A stretch of 64,000 bases of DNA from CAIMMJ01 sp037131955. Lineage in GTDB: Bacteria; Bacteroidota; Bacteroidia; UBA4408. This document shows, one piece after another, positions 46,589-56,140 of the stretch. The stretch spans positions 1-64,000 of the forward strand of contig JBAXQC010000005.1 of the NCBI GenBank assembly GCA_037131955.1, in the 5' to 3' direction. Position 1 is the stretch's first letter; every line of letters begins with the position of its first letter. The notes beneath the pieces were generated by a model. It was not told the origin of the DNA, made no database searches, and saw nothing but the letters and a program-made list of their open reading frames with translations. The translations under genes and the position numbers were made by a program.

Positions 46589-47107
46589 ATGGCACTTATA
46601 AAATCAATAAAGGGCGTAGTACCTAAGTACGGAATAAATTGTTATTTTGCAGAAAATGCAACACTTGTTGGTGATGTAACAATGGGTGAAGATTGCAGCA
46701 TCTGGTTCAATGCAGTAGTTAGAGGCGATGTAAATTCCATAAAAATGGGAAACAAAGTAAATGTTCAAGACGGAGCAGTAATTCATTGTACCTATCAAAA
46801 AACAAAAACTGTTATTGGAGATAACGTTTCAATAGGGCACAATGCTATTGTTCATGGCTGCACCTTGCACAACAATGTTTTAGTGGGGATGGGAGCAATA
46901 ATAATGGATAATTGCGTGGTGGGTAGCAACAGTATTATTGCCGCCGGAGCAGTGTTGTTAGAAAACACCGTGGTTGAATCTGGAAGTATTTACGCAGGAG
47001 TGCCAGCCAAATTTGTAAAGAAAGTAGACCAAAAATTAATTGAAGGCGAAATTAATAGAATTGCCAATAATTATTTGATGTATTCTAGTTGGTTAAAAGA
47101 AGAATAA
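46589..47107 (+). CDS. Gamma-class carbonic anhydrase family protein
   Basis: 172 residues forming a left-handed beta-helix of hexapeptide repeats, with the Cam/YrdA-type metal ligands: VIHCTYQ (His near 67), SIGHNAIVHGC (two His, near 90 and 95). The N-terminal FAENATLVGDVTMGEDCSIWFNAVVRGD is characteristic. Some family members hydrate CO2; others have no shown activity, so the reaction is inferred. It stands alone between the tsf terminator and the convergent polysaccharide operon, whose stop codon lies three bases away. Confidence 0.92.
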   Translation: MALIKSIKGVVPKYGINCYFAENATLVGDVTMGEDCSIWFNAVVRGDVNSIKMGNKVNVQDGAVIHCTYQKTKTVIGDNVSIGHNAIVHGCTLHNNVLVGMGAIIMDNCVVGSNSIIAAGAVLLENTVVESGSIYAGVPAKFVKKVDQKLIEGEINRIANNYLMYSSWLKEE

Positions 47108-47109
47108 AA

Positions 47110-47865
47110 TCACAGAAACTTATTTTTTAAATTACCAGATTCCAAAAGTGTTTTCAGGTAAGTGTTTTTTAACGCTTGATGCATTAAATTTATGTGACCT
47201 GCATGGTGGCAATCGCTGCCAATAAAATCAACTAAATTGTCTGCAATTAATTTTTCTCCTATCTTTTTTGTTGCAGGGGAATAATAACCAGTAAGTGAAT
47301 TAATATTTAGCTGAAGCAAAGCCCCCTTTTCTTTTAGTTGCGAATAGATTTTATAATTACTGAACCAGTATGGATAACGTTCGGGATGAGCCAAAACCGG
47401 TCTGTAACCATTGGATTGGAGCATAAAAATAATATCACTAATATTTTCTGGAGCATTTAAATAAGAAACTTCAAACAAGATATAATTGTCCCCAAAAGTT
47501 AATAGTTTCTCTTTGCCAATTTTGCTAGAAAATTCAAAGTCACAGTAATATTCTGCTGCTGCATAAAGCTCAACAGGAATTCCATTTTGTTTAATGGCCT
47601 CCCTAACTTTTTCTAAACCACTTAAAATTATTTCGGGTGTATTTTTATAATAATCAGACATGATGTGAGGCGTGGTATAAATTTTTTTATAACCAAAATC
47701 CACCATTTTTCTAATTAAATCAATTGAGTCTTGAATTGTTTCGGCTCCATCATCAATACCGGGAATAAAATGAGAGTGCATATCAATGCCAATTTCTGAA
47801 AAATCTTTGATAAGCGATTCTTCCCTTTTTTCTTTTCCAGAAAATAGATTTTTGAAGAAATTCAA
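47110..47865 (-). CDS. CpsB/CapC-type tyrosine phosphatase (PHP fold)
   Basis: About 251 residues. The metal-binding motif DMHSHFIPGIDDG (near residue 27), TTPHIMSDYYKN, AAEYYCD, LAHPERYPYW (near 155) and the terminal FIGSDCHHAGH (near 222) define the PHP-type phosphotyrosine phosphatase of capsule loci. It controls polymer length by dephosphorylating a Wzc-like tyrosine kinase in known systems; no such kinase is in the window. No ATG fits; a TTG at 47865 (NFFKNLFSGK) right after the upstream stop is preferred, with an alternative TTG at 47895. Last gene of the prfB operon. Confidence 0.9.
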   Translation of the reverse strand: MNFFKNLFSGKEKREESLIKDFSEIGIDMHSHFIPGIDDGAETIQDSIDLIRKMVDFGYKKIYTTPHIMSDYYKNTPEIILSGLEKVREAIKQNGIPVELYAAAEYYCDFEFSSKIGKEKLLTFGDNYILFEVSYLNAPENISDIIFMLQSNGYRPVLAHPERYPYWFSNYKIYSQLKEKGALLQLNINSLTGYYSPATKKIGEKLIADNLVDFIGSDCHHAGHINLMHQALKNTYLKTLLESGNLKNKFL

Positions 47866-47866
47866 T

Positions 47867-48856
47867 TTAATAAAATTTATTTTTAAACCAATCAAGCGTT
47901 ATCTGCAATCCTTTTCTAACTTCAAACTCTGGAGAATATCCAAGCATTTTATTAGCACGTGATATATCCGCCAAGGAGTCTTTTATATCACCCGCTCTTG
48001 GTTCTCTATATGCTGCATTTACGGATGAATTAGAATAATCTTTTAGCATTTGAAACAATTGATTAATTGTAATTCTATCTCCACAAGCAATATTAAATAC
48101 TTCGCCAATTGCTAATGGGTCTTTGGTGTAAAGTGCTTTTATATTAGCCTGAACAGCGTTTTCTACAAATGTAAAATCTCTAGATTGCTCCCCATCTCCA
48201 TTAATGAAAGGTGATTTGTTGCTTAAAATGGCATCCATAAACAATGGAATAGCAGCAGCATAAGCACCTTTAGGATTTTGTCGTGGTCCAAAAATATTAA
48301 AATACCTTAGCCCAATAACTTCTAATCCGTAGGTTTTATAAAAAACTCCCGCATACAGCTCATTCACATATTTTGTAACAGCATACGGTGAAAGTGGTGC
48401 TCCAATTTGATTTTCACTTTTTGGTAAAATAGGACTATCGCCATACACCGATGAGGAACTTGCATATACAAATCTTTTAACCTTTGAATCTTTTGCAGCC
48501 ACCAACATGTTCAAAAAACCGTCAATGTTAGAACCGTTAGTAGCAATTGGATTTTCTATGCTTCTAGGCACGGAGCCAAGGGCTGCCTGATGCAAAACAT
48601 AATCAATTCCTTGGCAGGCATTATGGCATTCGTCAACATTTTGAATGTCTCCATTTATAAATTCAAAATTAGGAAGAGAAACAAAGCCCTCAATGTTTTC
48701 ATAAAAACCGGTGGACAAATTATCAAAAACTCTAACTTTTCCTGCACCATATTTTAAAAGATATTCGGCAAGGTTTGAGCCAATGAATCCCGCTCCTCCG
48801 GTAATTAAAAATGTAGAGTTTTTTATGTCTCCTTCAAAAAATATTTTGTCAAACAT
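47867..48856 (-). CDS. NAD-dependent UDP-sugar 4-epimerase (WbpP/TviC-like)
   Basis: 329 residues, extended short-chain dehydrogenase. NAD-binding FLITGGAGFIGSNLAEYLL is at 15-33, and the catalytic region has SSSSVYGDS and then SPYAVTKY (Y-x3-K). The pattern LRYFNIFGPRQNPKGAYAAAIP and NGDGEQSRDFTFVENAVQANI resembles WbpP-type UDP-GlcNAc/GlcNAcA 4-epimerases. The exact sugar is not certain; GalE or a dTDP-sugar epimerase are alternatives. It lies one base downstream of rfbB and two bases before the phosphatase start, inside one operon. Confidence 0.9.
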   Translation of the reverse strand: MFDKIFFEGDIKNSTFLITGGAGFIGSNLAEYLLKYGAGKVRVFDNLSTGFYENIEGFVSLPNFEFINGDIQNVDECHNACQGIDYVLHQAALGSVPRSIENPIATNGSNIDGFLNMLVAAKDSKVKRFVYASSSSVYGDSPILPKSENQIGAPLSPYAVTKYVNELYAGVFYKTYGLEVIGLRYFNIFGPRQNPKGAYAAAIPLFMDAILSNKSPFINGDGEQSRDFTFVENAVQANIKALYTKDPLAIGEVFNIACGDRITINQLFQMLKDYSNSSVNAAYREPRAGDIKDSLADISRANKMLGYSPEFEVRKGLQITLDWFKNKFY

Positions 48857-48857
48857 A

Positions 48858-49943
48858 TTATATAGTATTAGCCGTACTCCTTTGTCCGTATTGAGTTTCG
48901 TAATATTTTAAATATTCTCCGCTGGTTACATTTTGCAGCCATTTTTCGTTGGCCAAATACCAGTCTATTGTTTTTTCAATTCCTTCTTCAAATTGCAAAG
49001 AGGGTTTCCACCCCAAATCGTTTTGAAGTTTTGTAGAATCAATGGCATACCTCATATCATGCCCCGCACGGTCTTGCACATAAGTAATTAGCTTTTCAGA
49101 ATCACCTTCTGCTCTTCCCAATTTTCTGTCCATTACCTTACACATTACTTTAATAAGGTCAATATTTTTCCACTCGTTATGACCGCCAATATTGTATGTT
49201 TCGCCAATCCTATTTGAGTTAAAAATAACTTCAATTGCTCTTGCATGATCATCCACCCACAACCAATCTCTTACATTTTCTCCTTTGCCGTAAACAGGCA
49301 ATGGTTTGTTGTTTTTTATGTTGTGAATAAATAAAGGAATTAGTTTTTCTGGAAATTGATGCGAACCGTAATTGTTAGAACAGTTAGAAATAATTACCGG
49401 TATTCCATACGTATGATGATAAGCTCTAACAAAATGATCGGAGCCTGCTTTTGAAGCAGAATAAGGACTTCTTGGGTCATAAGAAGTAGTTTCTAAAAAC
49501 ATACCTGTATCACCTAATGAACCATAAACTTCATCGGTGGAAACATGATAAAACAACTTATTAGAAAATCCTTCTTTGTCTAATTTCCAAAAATGTTTGG
49601 CGGCATTCAACAGATTTACTGTACCCACCACATTTGTCAAAATAAAATCCATAGGATTTGCTATGGACCTGTCAACATGAGATTCAGCAGCTAAATGAAT
49701 TACGGCATCAAATTGTTCTTTTTCAAAAAGTTTAAAAATAAAATCACCGTCAACAATATCTCCTTTTACAAAGCTGTAATTTTCGTGGTGTTCTACATCC
49801 GAAATATTTAATAAATTTCCTGCATAAGTTAGAGCATCTAAATTTACTATTTTACAATTTGGATAATTTTTAATAAATCGTCTTACCACATGAGAACCTA
49901 TAAATCCGGCACCTCCAGTGATTAATATTTTTTTATAGTTCAT
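48858..49943 (-). CDS. rfbB: dTDP-glucose 4,6-dehydratase
   Basis: 361 residues. NAD-binding ILITGGAGFIGSHVVRRFIKN, FHVSTDEVYGSLG with the catalytic Thr-Asp-Glu, SPYSASKAGSDHF (Y-x3-K), and NCSNNYGSHQFPEKLIP are diagnostic of RmlB/RfbB. It makes dTDP-4-keto-6-deoxyglucose for deoxyhexose sugars such as rhamnose. rmlA, rmlC and rmlD are not in the window. Its ATG overlaps the prfB stop codon (ATGA), so it is translationally coupled to release factor 2. Confidence 0.95.
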   Translation of the reverse strand: MNYKKILITGGAGFIGSHVVRRFIKNYPNCKIVNLDALTYAGNLLNISDVEHHENYSFVKGDIVDGDFIFKLFEKEQFDAVIHLAAESHVDRSIANPMDFILTNVVGTVNLLNAAKHFWKLDKEGFSNKLFYHVSTDEVYGSLGDTGMFLETTSYDPRSPYSASKAGSDHFVRAYHHTYGIPVIISNCSNNYGSHQFPEKLIPLFIHNIKNNKPLPVYGKGENVRDWLWVDDHARAIEVIFNSNRIGETYNIGGHNEWKNIDLIKVMCKVMDRKLGRAEGDSEKLITYVQDRAGHDMRYAIDSTKLQNDLGWKPSLQFEEGIEKTIDWYLANEKWLQNVTSGEYLKYYETQYGQRSTANTI

Positions 49944-51059
49944 ATAAAATTTGTTTTTTTATTTTCCTTAGCTTTTCCGTATTCCATTAAAAAAGATTTG
50001 ATAAACTCGTCTAAATCTCCATCTAAAACCCCTTGTGTATTGGAGGTTTCGTAACCTGTTCTTACATCTTTTATCAATTTATAGGGATGCAACACATAGT
50101 TTCTTATTTGCGAACCCCATTCAATTTTCATTTTTGAACCTTCAATTGCATCAATAGATTCTTGTCTTTTCCTCATCTCCAATTCATACAATTGCGATTT
50201 TAGCAATTGTAAGGCTTTTTCTTTGTTCTGCAATTGAGACCTTGATTCCTGGTTTTTGATTATAATACCAGAAGGCTTGTGCGTTACCCTTACTGCCGTT
50301 TCCACCTTGTTAACGTTTTGTCCACCTGCACCACCCGATCTAAATGTGTCCCATTCTATGTCTGCAGGATTTATTTCTATGTTTATTGTATCGTCAATCA
50401 GAGGATAGGCATAAACAGAAGCAAATGAGGTGTGTCTTTTTGCATTTGCATCAAACGGAGAAATTCTTACCAAGCGATGAACGCCACTTTCTCCTTTTAA
50501 ATAGCCATAAGCAAAGGGTCCATCAATTTGTAATGTAACCGATTTTATTCCTGCAACATCGCCTTCCTGAAAATCTTCTTCAGTAATTTTAAATCCATGT
50601 TTTTCTGCCCACATCATATACATTCTCATCAGCATTGAAGCCCAATCGCAACTTTCGGTGCCACCAGCCCCAGAATTTATGGTAAGAATCGCACTTAATG
50701 AATCCTCTTTTCCACTGAGCATGTTCTTAAACTCAAGGTCTTCTAGAATTTTTTCGGTAGTTAAAAATTGTTGATGCAATTCTTCTTCGCTTACATCACC
50801 AGAAATAAAGAACTCAAAAACAACTTCAAGGTCATCGCAACTTTTAGAAACGTTTTTAAACGAATCTGTCCATTGTTTTTTTTCTCTTATTGCTTTCATC
50901 ACCAATTCGGCTTTCTTGGGGTCGTCCCAAAAGCCTGGTGCCAATGTTTTTTCTTCTTCTTCTTCTATTTGACGCAGCTGGTAATCTACGTCAAAGATGC
51001 CTCCTCAGTTCCTCTTTTCTGGAACTTAGAGCTTTTATTTGCTCTATTGTAATACTCAT
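49940..51059 (-). CDS. prfB: Peptide chain release factor 2, expressed by programmed +1 frameshift
   Basis: About 372 residues in two frames. From ATG 51059 the first frame encodes MSITIEQIKALSSRKEELRRHL and ends at an in-frame TGA at 50993-50991. Shifting +1 at CTTTGAC continues as DVDYQLRQIEEE and into APGFWDDP. The body has the RF2 codon-recognition SPF in RISPFDANAKRHTSF and the catalytic GGQ in RSGGAGGQNVNKVETAV. RF2 reads UGA and UAA and autoregulates its own level through the shift. An annotation that begins at 50944 would miss the N-terminus. First gene of an operon with three polysaccharide genes. Confidence 0.96.
50990..51005 (-). promoter_or_regulatory. prfB programmed frameshift site
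   Basis: On the minus strand an internal Shine-Dalgarno-like AGGAGG (51005-51000) is spaced three bases before the slippery CTT-TGA-C (50996-50990), the same layout as in Escherichia coli prfB. The SD-like element is notable in a genome that hardly uses SD for initiation. Confidence 0.95.
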
Positions 51060-51195
51060 GAGGGCAAAGATAAAAAGATAATTGTTTTGAGTTTGTTCTT
51101 TTCAAATTTTAATTTTAAAGTGGATGCTTTAGCGAATATTAATTGCATTTATTGGGAAGTTTAAACTATTTTGAGGAAGTTTGTACCGCAAAAGA

Positions 51196-53247
51196 ATGAA
51201 AAAAACAGATCCTAAAAGATATACAATTACCGCCGCTTTGCCTTATGCGAATGGGCCAAAACACATTGGACATTTAGCTGGGGCATATTTGCCTGCCGAT
51301 GTTTATGTAAGGTATTTAAGAAGCAATAAAAAAGACGTAGTTTTTGTTTGTGGAAGCGACGAACACGGCACGGCCATTGCAAATCAGGCCTTGAGTGAGA
51401 AAACAACGCCTCAAGCAATAATTGACAAATACCATGCTCTAAATAAAAATAGTTTTGAGCAATTGGGTATTTCTTTTGATATTTTTCATAGAACAAGCTC
51501 CGACATTCATCATAAAACCGCCCAAGAATTCTTTTTAAAAATGTACGAAAAAGGAAAATTGGTGGAGCAAGAAACAGAGCAATATTACGATGAAAAAGCA
51601 CAAAAATTTTTAGCCGACAGATACATCAAAGGTACTTGCCCAAAATGTGCAAACCCCAATGCATTTGGCGATCAATGCGAAAGATGTGGAAGTGATTTAA
51701 CTCCAACAGAATTAATTAATCCTATATCGGTCCTAACGGGATTAGCTCCAGTTTTAAAGAAAACTACAAATTGGTTTTTGCCAATGGATGAAATGCAAGC
51801 AGATATTGATGCATTTATAGAAAGCAACAAAGATTGGAAGCCCACAGTTTACGGGCAATGCAAATCGTGGATAAACGATGGTTTAAGACCAAGAGCAATG
51901 ACACGTGATTTAGATTGGGGAGTAGAAGTTCCATTGGAAAAAGGGAAAGGAAAAGTTTTATACGTATGGTTTGATGCTCCAATTGGTTATATATCTGCCA
52001 CCAAACAATGGGCTTTAGACAATGGAAAAAATTGGGAATTGTATTGGAAAGACAAAGAGACAAGCCTTGTTCACTTTATAGGAAAAGACAATATTGTTTT
52101 TCACTGCATAACCTTTCCGTTGATGTTAATGGCACATGGCGATTATATTTTGCCAGACAATGTCCCTGCAAATGAGTTCATGAATTTAGAGGGAGATAAA
52201 ATGAGTACCAGCAGGCATTGGAGCATAGAAATGCATGAATATTTGCAAGACTTTCCCAACAAACAAGATGAACTAAGATTTTACCTTGCTTCCATTTTGC
52301 CCGAAACAAAAGACAGTGAATTTACTTGGAAAGATTACCAAGCACGTGTTAATAATGAATTGGTAGCAATTTTAGGAAACTTTGTAAACAGAACCGTTGT
52401 GCTTACCCACAAGTTTTTTGAAGGTAATATTCCCGAAGCAAACGAGTTTACCAAAGAAGATATTTTGTTGATGGAAGAAGTGTGCAAAATGCCTGATAAA
52501 ATTGCTGCTGCAATAGAAGCATTTAAGTTTAGGGAAGCACTTGCCGAGCTCATGAATTTAGCAAGAATTGGCAACAAATTTTTGGCTGAAACAGAGCCTT
52601 GGAAATTGATAAAAACTGAACCGCAAAGAGTAAACGTTATCATTAATTTGTGTTTACAGATCTGTCAAAATTTATCTATTGTAATGGAACCATTTTTGCC
52701 ATTTACAGCAAATAAGATTGTAGAAATGTTGGGCTCAGAAAAAATGGAATGGGAGAGAGCAAGTCAACTCATTAATTTAAAAGGTGGAGCAAAAATAAAT
52801 GAAGGATTTTTGTTGTTTCAAAAAGTAGAAGATATTACCATTGAAATGCAATTGCAAAAACTTACAGATAAGAAAAAAAATAATGTAGAATTAGAGGGAA
52901 CAATCATTGAAGCCAAGCCTGAAATTAGCTTTGAAGATTTTCAGAAAATGGACATAAGAGTGGGTAAAATAATTGAAGCACAAAAAGTTCCCAAAACCGA
53001 CAAATTATTGCACTTAAAAATTGATACTGGAATTGATAAAAGAGATGTTGTTTCGGGAATTGCAGCATTTTATGAGCCCGAAAAAATTGTAGGTCAAAAG
53101 GTAATAATTTTGGTTAATTTAGCCCCGCGAAAAATAAAAGGGATAGAATCGCATGGAATGATTTTAATGGCAGAAAATTCAAAAGGAGAGTTGTCATTTG
53201 TTAGTCCTACAAAACAAGAAACAGAAGAAGGTTCTGCAGTAAAATAA
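51196..53247 (+). CDS. metG: Methionine--tRNA ligase
   Basis: 683 residues. The HIGH-type motif is PYANGPKHIGHLAGAY near residue 15. The zinc-binding knuckle has CPKCANPNAFGDQCERCG (four Cys) near 145. The KMSKS motif appears as DKMSTSRHW near 335. A C-terminal tRNA-binding OB-fold (about 575-683, FQKMDIRVGKIIEAQKVP) is fused. The ATG at 51196 is preferred over a TTG at 51181. It is divergent from prfB with a 136-base gap between starts. Confidence 0.97.
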   Translation: MKKTDPKRYTITAALPYANGPKHIGHLAGAYLPADVYVRYLRSNKKDVVFVCGSDEHGTAIANQALSEKTTPQAIIDKYHALNKNSFEQLGISFDIFHRTSSDIHHKTAQEFFLKMYEKGKLVEQETEQYYDEKAQKFLADRYIKGTCPKCANPNAFGDQCERCGSDLTPTELINPISVLTGLAPVLKKTTNWFLPMDEMQADIDAFIESNKDWKPTVYGQCKSWINDGLRPRAMTRDLDWGVEVPLEKGKGKVLYVWFDAPIGYISATKQWALDNGKNWELYWKDKETSLVHFIGKDNIVFHCITFPLMLMAHGDYILPDNVPANEFMNLEGDKMSTSRHWSIEMHEYLQDFPNKQDELRFYLASILPETKDSEFTWKDYQARVNNELVAILGNFVNRTVVLTHKFFEGNIPEANEFTKEDILLMEEVCKMPDKIAAAIEAFKFREALAELMNLARIGNKFLAETEPWKLIKTEPQRVNVIINLCLQICQNLSIVMEPFLPFTANKIVEMLGSEKMEWERASQLINLKGGAKINEGFLLFQKVEDITIEMQLQKLTDKKKNNVELEGTIIEAKPEISFEDFQKMDIRVGKIIEAQKVPKTDKLLHLKIDTGIDKRDVVSGIAAFYEPEKIVGQKVIILVNLAPRKIKGIESHGMILMAENSKGELSFVSPTKQETEEGSAVK

Positions 53248-53269
53248 AAAGTTCTTTAAATTAAAATAT

Positions 53270-53341
53270 GGTCTCGTAGTTCAATGGATAGAATAGAAGT
53301 TTCCTAAACTTTTGATATGAGTTCGATTCTCGTCGAGACTA
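53270..53341 (+). tRNA. tRNA-Arg (anticodon CCU)
   Basis: 72 bases with a full cloverleaf. The acceptor stem is GGTCTCG/CGAGACT with one G-T pair, the anticodon stem-loop GAAGT-TTCCTAA-ACTTT with anticodon CCT, and the T-arm contains GTTCGATTC. The CCA end is not encoded. It reads AGG codons. It lies between metG and the TrmH-type gene. Confidence 0.95.
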
Positions 53342-53397
53342 CTAAATTTCAAAATAAAAATGTTAACCTTTGTAAGAAAAAATATTTTTAGTTTGAA

Positions 53398-53940
53398 ATG
53401 AATTCACCAACAAATAAAAAATTATCACTCTCAGAGCTCAACCGACCTTCTATTGAAGAAGTAAAAAACACAAAAAAACAAGAAGTTTATATCGTTTTAG
53501 ACAACGTAAGAAGCTTACACAATGTTGGCTCTACCTTTAGAACCTCTGATGCTTTTGGAATTAAAAAATTATTTCTTTGCGGCATCACAGGCACACCTCC
53601 AGATAGAGAAATTCACAAAACTGCTCTTGGTGCCGAACTTTCCGTAGAATGGGAATACCGTAAAAGTGCAACTGAATTGATTTCAGAATTAAAGAATGTT
53701 GGCATAAAAATTTTTGCTGTAGAGCAAACCACAAACAGTAAAATGTTGCAGAACATGTTCAATATACAAACTACGCCTATTGCCCTGGTTTTTGGAAACG
53801 AAGTAAACGGTGTAGACCAAAATATTATTGATTTCTGCGACAATGTTATAGAAATTCCACAAATAGGTGCAAAACATTCTTTAAATGTTTCGGTTTCTGT
53901 TGGCATAGTTCTTTGGGAATACATGAGAGATAAAATTTAG
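53398..53940 (+). CDS. TrmH/SpoU-family RNA 2'-O-methyltransferase
   Basis: 180 residues, SPOUT knot fold. Motif 1 is NVRSLHNVGSTFRTSDAFG (near 38), motif 2 ALVFGNEVNGVDQ (near 130), and motif 3 IPQIGAKHSLNVSVSVGIVLWEY (near 152). It methylates ribose 2'-OH in tRNA or rRNA, with SAM bound at the C-terminal knot. The specific target is not shown by the sequence. The copper ATPase gene begins two bases after its stop. Confidence 0.93.
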   Translation: MNSPTNKKLSLSELNRPSIEEVKNTKKQEVYIVLDNVRSLHNVGSTFRTSDAFGIKKLFLCGITGTPPDREIHKTALGAELSVEWEYRKSATELISELKNVGIKIFAVEQTTNSKMLQNMFNIQTTPIALVFGNEVNGVDQNIIDFCDNVIEIPQIGAKHSLNVSVSVGIVLWEYMRDKI

Positions 53941-53942
53941 AA

Positions 53943-56054
53943 ATGGAAAAACAAGAAAAACACACACATGTACTAAAAGTTACAGGAATGACTTGCATGG
54001 ATTGTGCAAAAACAGTTTCCAATTTTTTAATAAAAGAACATGTACAAAATCCTCGTGTAGAATTCCTAACGGGAGAAGTTGTTTTTGAGGAGGTAGAACA
54101 ACAGAAATTAGAATCTATTATTTCTGGAATTAATAAGCTCGGATACAAAGTACAGGATGATGAGAATTTAAAAAAAGAAATTACTCTTACTCAAAAATTT
54201 ATTTTTTCTCTCATACTTACAACACCTTTGTTGTTTGGACACTTTTTTACTGGAATTTCTTTTCTTGAAAATTCTTTTTTTCAACTCTTTTTATCATTAC
54301 CAGTTTTTTCTTTAGGTGTAATACATTTTGGAAGAAGTGCAGTTTCTTCCCTAAAAATGAAACATCCCAACATGGATGTTTTAATATTAATTGGTTCTTC
54401 TTCAGCTTTTTTCTACAGTTTGTTTTCGATGATTTATTTTTTTGATGACCCACATTTGCATCATAAATTATTTTTCGAAACAGCATCATCCATTGTTTGT
54501 TTTGTATTGCTAGGGCAGCTAATTGAGCAAAAAGCAGTTTTTGAGACAACAAATTCTCTAAAAGATTTAGTTGGACAGTTACCCAAAACAGCGAAAAGAA
54601 TTTCTCTTCAATTTGGTAGAGAAATAATCAACGAAATTAGCATTGACGAAGTAAATAAATTCGACTTAGTATTAGTTTCTTCAGGAGATAAAATCCCTGC
54701 CGATGGAGAAGTATATGAAGGAACTGGCACAGTTGATGAATCTATGATTTCTGGCGAATCGTTTCCAGTTGATAAATCAGTTGGAAGCAAAGTTTTTGGT
54801 GGCACAATTTTACAAAGCGGTACAATAAAATTAAGGGCAGAAACAAAAGGAGACAAAACAGTACTTTCTGGAATAATAAAATTGGTAAAAGATGCCAATA
54901 GTTCAAAGCCTGAGATTCAAAAAATAGGGGATTTAGTAAGCGGATATTTTGTTTTGGGTGTAGTGGCAATTTCTATTGTCTCATTTCCAATCAATTATTT
55001 TATCACCCATAGTTTAATTGAGTCTTTTTTGAGAAGCATAGCTGTTTTGGTAATTTCTTGCCCTTGTGCAATGGGTTTGGCAACGCCCACCGCAGTAATG
55101 GTTGGAGTAGGTTTGGCAACAAAGAAAGGATTGCTCATTAAAGGAGGAAATACGTTGGAGGCATTAGCAAAAATTGATACTGTTGTTTTTGACAAAACAG
55201 GCACACTCACAACAGGAAAATTTAAATTGAATAAGATATCAATTGATGAAAAGCAAGATGAAAAATTTGTAAAAAACATCATTTATACCTTAGAAAGTTT
55301 CTCTAGTCATCCCATAGCAATTTCGCTAAAACAAGAACTAGAATCCACTTGTAGAATACTAAAAATAGATGATTACAAAGAGTTTGCTGGCATAGGTGTA
55401 GAGGCAATTTTTGAATCAACTATTTACAAACTCATTTCAGGAGAAGATTCTGAATTATTTAAAGTAGTAAGTCTGTATAAAAACCAAGAATTAATTGCAA
55501 CACTTTTTATAGAAGATGAACCAAGAGAAGGTATTGAAGAAATGTTGACTTACTTAAAAAGCAAAAACAAAAAAGTTGTTTTGATGAGTGGTGACAAAAA
55601 AAATAGAGTAGAAAGTTTTGCTCTAAAATACAATTTTGATGAAGTTTACTATGAAACAAAACCCGAACAAAAATTAATAGAAATACAAAAACTTCGTACA
55701 TCTAACAACGTTGCTATGATTGGAGATGGAATTAATGATGCTCCGGCTTTATCTTTAGCCAACGTAGGCGTATCTCTTTCCGATGCAAACGCTTCCGCAA
55801 TTAATTCAGCACAAGTGGTGGTGCTAAAGAACAACAAATTAAAGGGTATAGAAGAAGCTTTTGAACTTTCAAGTTTTAGCTACAATACCATTAAACAAAA
55901 TTTATTTTGGGCATTTTTATACAATATAGTTGCTATTCCTATTGCTGCAAGTGGGGGTATAAGTCCTATGTTAGCAGCTTTTTCTATGGCATTTAGCGAC
56001 GTAATTGTAATTGGAAATTCTTTGCTTTTAAAATTGAAAAGAAGAAGTAAATAA
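53943..56054 (+). CDS. copA: Copper-translocating P-type ATPase
   Basis: 703 residues. A single N-terminal HMA domain with GMTCMDCAKTV (CxxC near residue 20) is followed by membrane segments and the transport-site motif CPC in SCPCAMGLATPTAV (near 378). The phosphorylation site is DKTGTLTTG (near 419), the actuator motif SGES in MISGESFPVDKS (near 270), and the P-domain hinge is GDGINDAPALS (near 595). It exports Cu(I) or Ag(I). It begins two bases after the TrmH-type gene, so they are probably cotranscribed. No copper regulator or chaperone is adjacent. P1B-type zinc pumps are excluded by the CPC-GMTC combination, though not absolutely. Confidence 0.95.
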   Translation: MEKQEKHTHVLKVTGMTCMDCAKTVSNFLIKEHVQNPRVEFLTGEVVFEEVEQQKLESIISGINKLGYKVQDDENLKKEITLTQKFIFSLILTTPLLFGHFFTGISFLENSFFQLFLSLPVFSLGVIHFGRSAVSSLKMKHPNMDVLILIGSSSAFFYSLFSMIYFFDDPHLHHKLFFETASSIVCFVLLGQLIEQKAVFETTNSLKDLVGQLPKTAKRISLQFGREIINEISIDEVNKFDLVLVSSGDKIPADGEVYEGTGTVDESMISGESFPVDKSVGSKVFGGTILQSGTIKLRAETKGDKTVLSGIIKLVKDANSSKPEIQKIGDLVSGYFVLGVVAISIVSFPINYFITHSLIESFLRSIAVLVISCPCAMGLATPTAVMVGVGLATKKGLLIKGGNTLEALAKIDTVVFDKTGTLTTGKFKLNKISIDEKQDEKFVKNIIYTLESFSSHPIAISLKQELESTCRILKIDDYKEFAGIGVEAIFESTIYKLISGEDSELFKVVSLYKNQELIATLFIEDEPREGIEEMLTYLKSKNKKVVLMSGDKKNRVESFALKYNFDEVYYETKPEQKLIEIQKLRTSNNVAMIGDGINDAPALSLANVGVSLSDANASAINSAQVVVLKNNKLKGIEEAFELSSFSYNTIKQNLFWAFLYNIVAIPIAASGGISPMLAAFSMAFSDVIVIGNSLLLKLKRRSK

Positions 56055-56140
56055 AAAGTGCTATTAAAAATATCACATCAAATAGAGTTGTTCTATACAA
56101 ACTGTTTTTTTAAAACTAATTGGTCTATGCACTTAAAAAT

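Noticed and set aside
50990..50996. In-frame TGA in the prfB N-terminal frame as a selenocysteine or gene-inactivating stop
   Set aside because: The CTTTGAC slip site with upstream AGGAGG and the continued RF2 sequence in the +1 frame explain it as programmed frameshifting.
51181..51195. TTG start for metG
   Set aside because: The ATG at 51196 gives the usual N-terminus; the TTG adds five residues with no family support.
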